Positions 50,667 through 54,581 of a stretch of 54,581 nt of DNA are shown in pieces; position 1 is the first letter of the stretch, and every line of letters begins with the position of its first letter. The translations under genes and the position numbers were made by a program. The stretch comes from Gemmatimonadota bacterium (GTDB lineage Bacteria > Latescibacterota > UBA2968). Under the pieces are notes generated by a model that saw only the letters and a list, made by a program, of their open reading frames with translations, searched no databases and was not told where the DNA came from. Location: the NCBI GenBank assembly GCA_002727195.1, contig PBWH01000006.1, positions 74,459-129,039 on the forward strand, written 5' to 3'.

Positions 50667-53156
50667 TCAGTTCCCGTAGCGGAATTTCACCTCGCGTGAG
50701 ACCTCCTGGCCCGTGACCTGATCCATGATCCGAATTTCCAAGGCGTTGACACCAGGCTTTGCCTTCTCCAGGTCGATTTCGACGTATTCCGCCTCGACCT
50801 CGATGTTCGACCCTGTGTGCTCGGTCTCGATCGAGAAGGCCGGCTTCCGGTTCCTAAACAGTGCCTTGAACCCAGACGAGACGGCGCCAAAGACACCGAC
50901 CGACGGGAGTGAACTTGATCGGACATTATACTGCGTCTTGTAGCTGGTCTGACCGAAGTCGTTCTTTACGAGGTTATAGATTTCGAAGTAGGCGTAGACT
51001 TTCTGGCGCTCACCGTAGGTCCGCGTCGGCATCGGGATGATCCAGATGTCGCCCTTCTGGAACTTGGGCTGACCCTCCTGCTGGAACCCTGAGCCGAGCT
51101 GAATGTCGCTCATCCTGAGCTGATCGGGAGCATAGTCGTTGACCTCGAGAGACTGCTTGTAGAGTCCTGTGCGTCCTGAGACCATGTCCTTGACCTGGAT
51201 CTGAAGCTCATACTTGCCAGGCGGAACTTCGGTCGTCAGAATCTCCGGGACAAAGGAGCCACGGGTGTCGCCGAAGTCGGCGGCGAGCCCAGCGTAGATG
51301 AACTCCTCGGCGCTCCGATAGACCGTGGTGTGATCCTCGTCAGCTAGGGCGAGCGCGCACTTCACGTGAATGAGTGCAGAATCGGCAGTCGCCTCCATCT
51401 CGACCTGCTCGGGAGGGATACCGTAGTAGACCTCGAGCTTGGTCTGGCCCGGACCGTTGAGGGAACGGAAGTCGGCAAGGTCGTAGTAGAAGTTGAGCGC
51501 TGGGCCGAACGCACCGGGACGGTAGTAGTCCGGGCTCTCACTCGTCGCACGCTGGACGATGACCTCCGGTGCGTGTTCGGTCATCCGGGAGATGTATCGC
51601 AGAGACTCGGCATCCTCGAACTGGCCATCTGGCAACGGTGCGTAGGCGTAGACGCCGTTGCTCATCTCGTCGGTGAACGTGATCTCGATACCGCCGGAGA
51701 TCTGCGTGTAAGTCCAGGTCTCCCACGGGACCGTTTCATGCTCGTTGTCGATCGTGACGGGCGCGTGTCCGCCGAACTGAAGACGGATACGGTGGTTGTA
51801 GAATTCGCGCTCCGAGTTCTCATCATCATACTGCGCGAACGGGTCGCGGTCGAAGCGTGCCCCACGCTGGGCCGTGAAGACCGCGCCGTCGTCGTCGAAG
51901 TCCGACTCGCCACCCTCACCACCGTCGACGGCCGGGCTGGTCTCTCCGGCTTCCAGCTGTGCTGGTGTGGCCTGCTGCTGAGGATCGAAGATCCGCCGGG
52001 TACGAATGGGGAACACGGGACCTGTGAAGGTCAGGAACGCGGCCTGAGGGCCGTAGATGTCGATTGCCATCTTGGTGCGGACGGCCTCGACCTCGGGGGT
52101 CTGGATGAAGTTTCTTTGGTTGGATCGTGACCGGAAGTCAGGCTCACCGTAGCGGATGTAAACTGCGCCGCGCTTGTCCCACGGATACTCGTTCTCGGAG
52201 AAGTAGGTGCGGGCGTACCAGACGCGGCGGTAGTGTTCGATGATCCGCTCGTTGATGTTTGTCAGAATGTCAGGATCACGCCGCGACCAGAACTGCTCCA
52301 GATACGCCTGACGTTCCATGCCGGGCGCGGTTGCATGGAACGCTGCCAATTCTCTGTCGGAAGCCACGTTCGTGATGTCCGTGTAGAGCTGGCGCTCACG
52401 TCCGTCGAGGTTCTGCAAGAAACGCTCGAAATTTTCCAGGGCGAGTTCGAACCGCTCCTTGAAGAAGTGACCCTGAGCAGCGAGCGGAATCAACTTGGTT
52501 TCCTCCGGATGGGCCTCCGAGTAGGGACGGATATACTCGTTGATCTTATCGAAGTCTTTGGCCTGAACGCAGGCGAGCCCGAAGTAGAAAAGCCCGTCAG
52601 GGTTGTCCGGCTCAAGCTCAATATACCTCATGAAGTACCCGACTGCCTTTTCGTGCTCTTCCTGGAATCGTTCGTAGGCTTCACCGAGCAGCCGGTAGGC
52701 CGGGCCGTAATTCGGATCGAGCTTGGTGGCGCGCTTGGCCTCCGCCACGGCACGCCGGAAGTTGTAATACGCGCTCATTCCCTTGGCGGGGCTCTCCGCG
52801 TATACGAGACCGAGCCCGACGTAGGCCTCGACCATCTCCTTGTCGAGTTCCTTCGCCCGCACGAATGACTCCTGGGCGAGATCCCACTCCTGCTTCTTGA
52901 GGTAGACGTGGCCGATCCGAGTGAAGAGGACGGGATCGTCCGGGAAGCGGTTGACGAGCACGGCAAAGGTCTCGAGGGCCTCGTTCATCTGGCCAGAGTC
53001 GAGCTGGCGGTCACCAAGAGCCAGCAAGGTGTTGCGATACTCTCTGTCGGCACTCGAGAGTTGATCCTTCGCGTCTTCGGAAAAGACACCTTGCGGGACC
53101 AACAGCGTTGTGATCAGCAGCGTCAGGAGCACGAGGGGCTTACGTGCGGCGTTCAT
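50667..53156 (-). CDS. Exported TPR and GWxTD-domain protein
   Basis: 829 residues. Signal peptide (PLVLLTLLITTLLVPQGVFS, about 7-26). TPR repeats span about 43-250 (for example DLAQESFVRAKELDKEMVEA and ALENFERFLQNL). A GWxTD-type domain is at about 282-350: AYLEQFWSRRDPDILTNINE, YFSENEYPWDKRGAVYIRYG and EPDFRS. The signature GWxTD itself reads YPWDKRG. An acidic Gly/Asp-rich insertion lies near 400-440 and beta-rich domains fill the rest. The function of GWxTD proteins is unknown; they are common in FCB-related uncultured phyla. ATG at 53156 with GGAGGAG upstream. Confidence 0.8.
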   Translation of the reverse strand: MNAARKPLVLLTLLITTLLVPQGVFSEDAKDQLSSADREYRNTLLALGDRQLDSGQMNEALETFAVLVNRFPDDPVLFTRIGHVYLKKQEWDLAQESFVRAKELDKEMVEAYVGLGLVYAESPAKGMSAYYNFRRAVAEAKRATKLDPNYGPAYRLLGEAYERFQEEHEKAVGYFMRYIELEPDNPDGLFYFGLACVQAKDFDKINEYIRPYSEAHPEETKLIPLAAQGHFFKERFELALENFERFLQNLDGRERQLYTDITNVASDRELAAFHATAPGMERQAYLEQFWSRRDPDILTNINERIIEHYRRVWYARTYFSENEYPWDKRGAVYIRYGEPDFRSRSNQRNFIQTPEVEAVRTKMAIDIYGPQAAFLTFTGPVFPIRTRRIFDPQQQATPAQLEAGETSPAVDGGEGGESDFDDDGAVFTAQRGARFDRDPFAQYDDENSEREFYNHRIRLQFGGHAPVTIDNEHETVPWETWTYTQISGGIEITFTDEMSNGVYAYAPLPDGQFEDAESLRYISRMTEHAPEVIVQRATSESPDYYRPGAFGPALNFYYDLADFRSLNGPGQTKLEVYYGIPPEQVEMEATADSALIHVKCALALADEDHTTVYRSAEEFIYAGLAADFGDTRGSFVPEILTTEVPPGKYELQIQVKDMVSGRTGLYKQSLEVNDYAPDQLRMSDIQLGSGFQQEGQPKFQKGDIWIIPMPTRTYGERQKVYAYFEIYNLVKNDFGQTSYKTQYNVRSSSLPSVGVFGAVSSGFKALFRNRKPAFSIETEHTGSNIEVEAEYVEIDLEKAKPGVNALEIRIMDQVTGQEVSREVKFRYGN

Positions 53157-53245
53157 TCCTACTCCTCCGCACCCCGATCGAGGGACTTCAGCCGGGCTAC
53201 GAGCGGTTTCGTGTACTTGAATTCGAGGGTTCGTTGGATCGGACA

Positions 53246-53274
53246 AAAATATCCCGATCTGCTATATATGTCAA
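53246..53274 (-). promoter_or_regulatory. Promoter of the GWxTD gene
   Basis: Minus-strand TTGACA (53274-53269), a 17-nt spacer and TATTTT (53251-53246). Predicted leader of about 80 nt. Confidence 0.65.
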
Positions 53275-53294
53275 TGATTTACGTCGATATCACG

Positions 53295-53316
53295 GGGGAT
53301 GAGACACTTCATCCCC
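53295..53316. promoter_or_regulatory. Operator-like inverted repeat between divergent promoters
   Basis: GGGGATGA (53295-53302) and TCATCCCC (53309-53316), a perfect 8-bp inverted repeat with a 6-nt centre, lying between the two promoters at 53246-53274 and 53365-53394. Confidence 0.4.
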
Positions 53317-53364
53317 TAGGTGGGGACGCCCCGGAACAGGTGGGGTTCCCGGAATCGGACCGGC

Positions 53365-53394
53365 TTGACGATCCGGAGCAGACGCGCCTATAGT
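53365..53394 (+). promoter_or_regulatory. Promoter of the outer-membrane-barrel-like gene
   Basis: TTGACG (53365-53370), an 18-nt spacer and TATAGT (53389-53394). The expected start near 53401 is just ahead of the AAAGGAGA ribosome site. Confidence 0.7.
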
Positions 53395-53415
53395 CGGGCA
53401 GAAAGGAGACCTATT

Positions 53416-54581
53416 TTGCGTCTAGCCCTCGCGGTCATTCCACTTGTCCTCTCATCCAGCCTCAACGCGCAGTTTATCCCCAATGGTGTCTCGTTCTCCG
53501 GTCTGGTCGGTACGGTTACCGTAGACCGAGATCAGTGGCAACGTCTGAACGTCCGACCCCGGATCAACGTGGGGTCGATACGGGCGGCGTTCGATCTCGA
53601 GCTCTTTATGGACGAAGGGGGGCGTATCCGGGATCGAGGCTGGGATTTTTCGTCTCGGCGTGCTGGACTGCAAAGTATCTTGCGTAAGATCCACTTCCTC
53701 CAGTATGGTATGCTGGAAGACCCGAATCGACCCGTCTACTTCCGGATCGGGGCCCTGGATGCCCTCACCCTGGGGAACGGGTTGGTTGTGCGAGACTACC
53801 GGAACACGTTCGGATCGCCGGGCAACAAACGGAGTGGTGTGGATGTGCAGATTCAGGGGTTTATCTGGCGCGACCTGAACCTGAGGGCGTTTACTAGCGA
53901 CCTGATCGACCTTCTGGATCGAGGTACACCCGTTGTTGGGGGACGCGTGTCCACCAAGTTTGTAGGGAATGTCGAGGTCGGTGGGACGCTGGTGGTCGAC
54001 CTGGATCAGCACGCGGCATTACCCGACTCCCTGAGGCCGACGGATGCGAACCCATACGCTTTATATGGGGCGGACGTGACGTTGCCCGTGTATCAGGCCT
54101 CGGGCAAGCGGCTGGCCCTGTATGCCGGGTTCGCGCGGAATGCGGCCACAAACCCGATGGGCTTCGGTCTGCACGGTCCAGGGATCTCGTTCCTGTCCGG
54201 CCGGCTCTCCGCTCGTGTGGAAGGTCGGTATACTGATGGCCGCTTCGAGCCGGATCACTTCGACGCGTTCTACGACCAGACGCGCGCGTTTGTCGGCCAG
54301 AACGGCCGGATCGTCACTCGGGAAGACGGGGTGCGGGATGTGGCACTGAGGGGCATCTTCGCGCGGCTTGCCTACGAGCGTGTTCGGTCGCTTTCGTTCC
54401 ACGCATCGTATCAACACCTACGCGGAAACGACCTGAGCGACCGGATGTTCTGGGCCGACGTCTCTCTATTTCCTGAGTTGCTGAAGGCGATCCAATGGGT
54501 GACAACCTCGGAGTTCTACCTCGAGAAGCGGTCTCGCGCTTCATCAATGGTGGACTTCCTCGAGGCGGACCAGGACACGCG
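53416..54581 (+). CDS. Outer-membrane beta-barrel-like protein (3' truncated by window)
   Basis: 388 codons are visible and the frame is open at the right edge. TTG start at 53416 with AAAGGAGA 6 nt upstream. A signal peptide (MRLALAVIPLVLSSSLNA) is followed by alternating hydrophobic and polar strands typical of barrels: LNVRPRINVGSIRAAFDLEL, VYFRIGALDALTLGNGLVV, LALYAGFARNAATNP, SGRLSARVEGRYTDGRFEP and LSFHASYQHLRG. I do not recognise a named family. Its promoter is back to back with that of the GWxTD gene, so the two exported proteins may be co-regulated. Confidence 0.7.
   Translation, partial: MRLALAVIPLVLSSSLNAQFIPNGVSFSGLVGTVTVDRDQWQRLNVRPRINVGSIRAAFDLELFMDEGGRIRDRGWDFSSRRAGLQSILRKIHFLQYGMLEDPNRPVYFRIGALDALTLGNGLVVRDYRNTFGSPGNKRSGVDVQIQGFIWRDLNLRAFTSDLIDLLDRGTPVVGGRVSTKFVGNVEVGGTLVVDLDQHAALPDSLRPTDANPYALYGADVTLPVYQASGKRLALYAGFARNAATNPMGFGLHGPGISFLSGRLSARVEGRYTDGRFEPDHFDAFYDQTRAFVGQNGRIVTREDGVRDVALRGIFARLAYERVRSLSFHASYQHLRGNDLSDRMFWADVSLFPELLKAIQWVTTSEFYLEKRSRASSMVDFLEADQDT

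Noticed and set aside
1..54581. tRNA, rRNA, CRISPR array, intact insertion sequence or phage genes
   Set aside because: None could be recognised on either strand by eye; a dedicated tRNA and repeat search would be needed to exclude short or divergent ones.

Overview
The window looks like a chromosome fragment from an uncultivated, moderately GC-rich, Gram-negative-type bacterium. The gene repertoire is of the kind seen in Latescibacterota- or Poribacteria-like lineages. It has three enolase-superfamily sugar-acid enzymes, a phytanoyl-CoA-dioxygenase-like protein, a GWxTD/TPR protein, a dockerin plus Asp-box protein, a UbiD-type decarboxylase, an OmpA-like protein and an outer-membrane-barrel-like protein. 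The taxonomic guess is inference from gene content; no rRNA or tRNA gene was seen.

Layout. 1-5.4 kb: end of a GNAT acetyltransferase, an enolase-superfamily enzyme, a uridine kinase, then a minus-strand cluster (PhyH-like dioxygenase, galactonate-dehydratase-like enzyme, D-2-hydroxyacid dehydrogenase). 5.4-11.7 kb, minus strand: a GYF/HEAT/TPR membrane protein under its own promoter, a HEAT protein coupled to a CbiX-molybdopterin-domain fusion, a small protein, thyA and rimO. 11.8-14.9 kb, plus strand: a FolC-ATP-grasp fusion and an OmpA-family protein with a clear promoter and terminators. 15-16.3 kb: decayed genes. 16.4-20.3 kb, minus strand: a GH106-like glycoside hydrolase, a tiny membrane ORF and a twice-frameshifted response regulator. 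20.8-24.5 kb, plus strand: mocA-like and ubiD-like genes (overlapping), a dead four-helix-bundle gene and a DapA-family aldolase. 24.6-29.4 kb: dead GNAT, dead dockerin/Asp-box gene, intact ABC exporter, dead adenylate cyclase. 29.4-33.5 kb: SDR, enolase-superfamily dehydratase, epimerase, DEAD-box helicase. 33.6-41.9 kb: a tight operon with an aldose-epimerase-like protein, a membrane-anchored binding protein, a CorA-like protein without GMN, an ABC ATPase, a double permease, an unknown protein and a glycosyltransferase-like protein. 41.9-44.5 kb: ThiT, a frameshifted gene, an HDOD remnant and a DUF5069 gene with an in-frame UGA. 44.6-49.9 kb: a remnant of a duplicated binding protein, a Dpp/Opp-type transporter, a dead phosphotransferase. 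49.9-54.6 kb: rsmD, the GWxTD gene and a divergent outer-membrane-barrel-like gene running off the end.

Two themes stand out. First, about ten genes are broken by stops, indels or deletions. They are mostly signalling, mobile-type, acetyltransferase or surface genes, while long metabolic and transport genes alongside them are intact. This argues for genuine decay rather than poor sequence, although single-base assembly errors cannot be excluded for individual cases. Second, several intact genes have unusual architectures: FolC fused to a C-terminal ATP-grasp, CbiX fused to a Cys-less sulfite-oxidase-fold domain, CorA without GMN inside an iron-type ABC operon, and a candidate selenocysteine-containing DUF5069 protein whose UGA sits at the family's cysteine position and is followed by a SECIS-like hairpin. 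The last is the most testable novelty.
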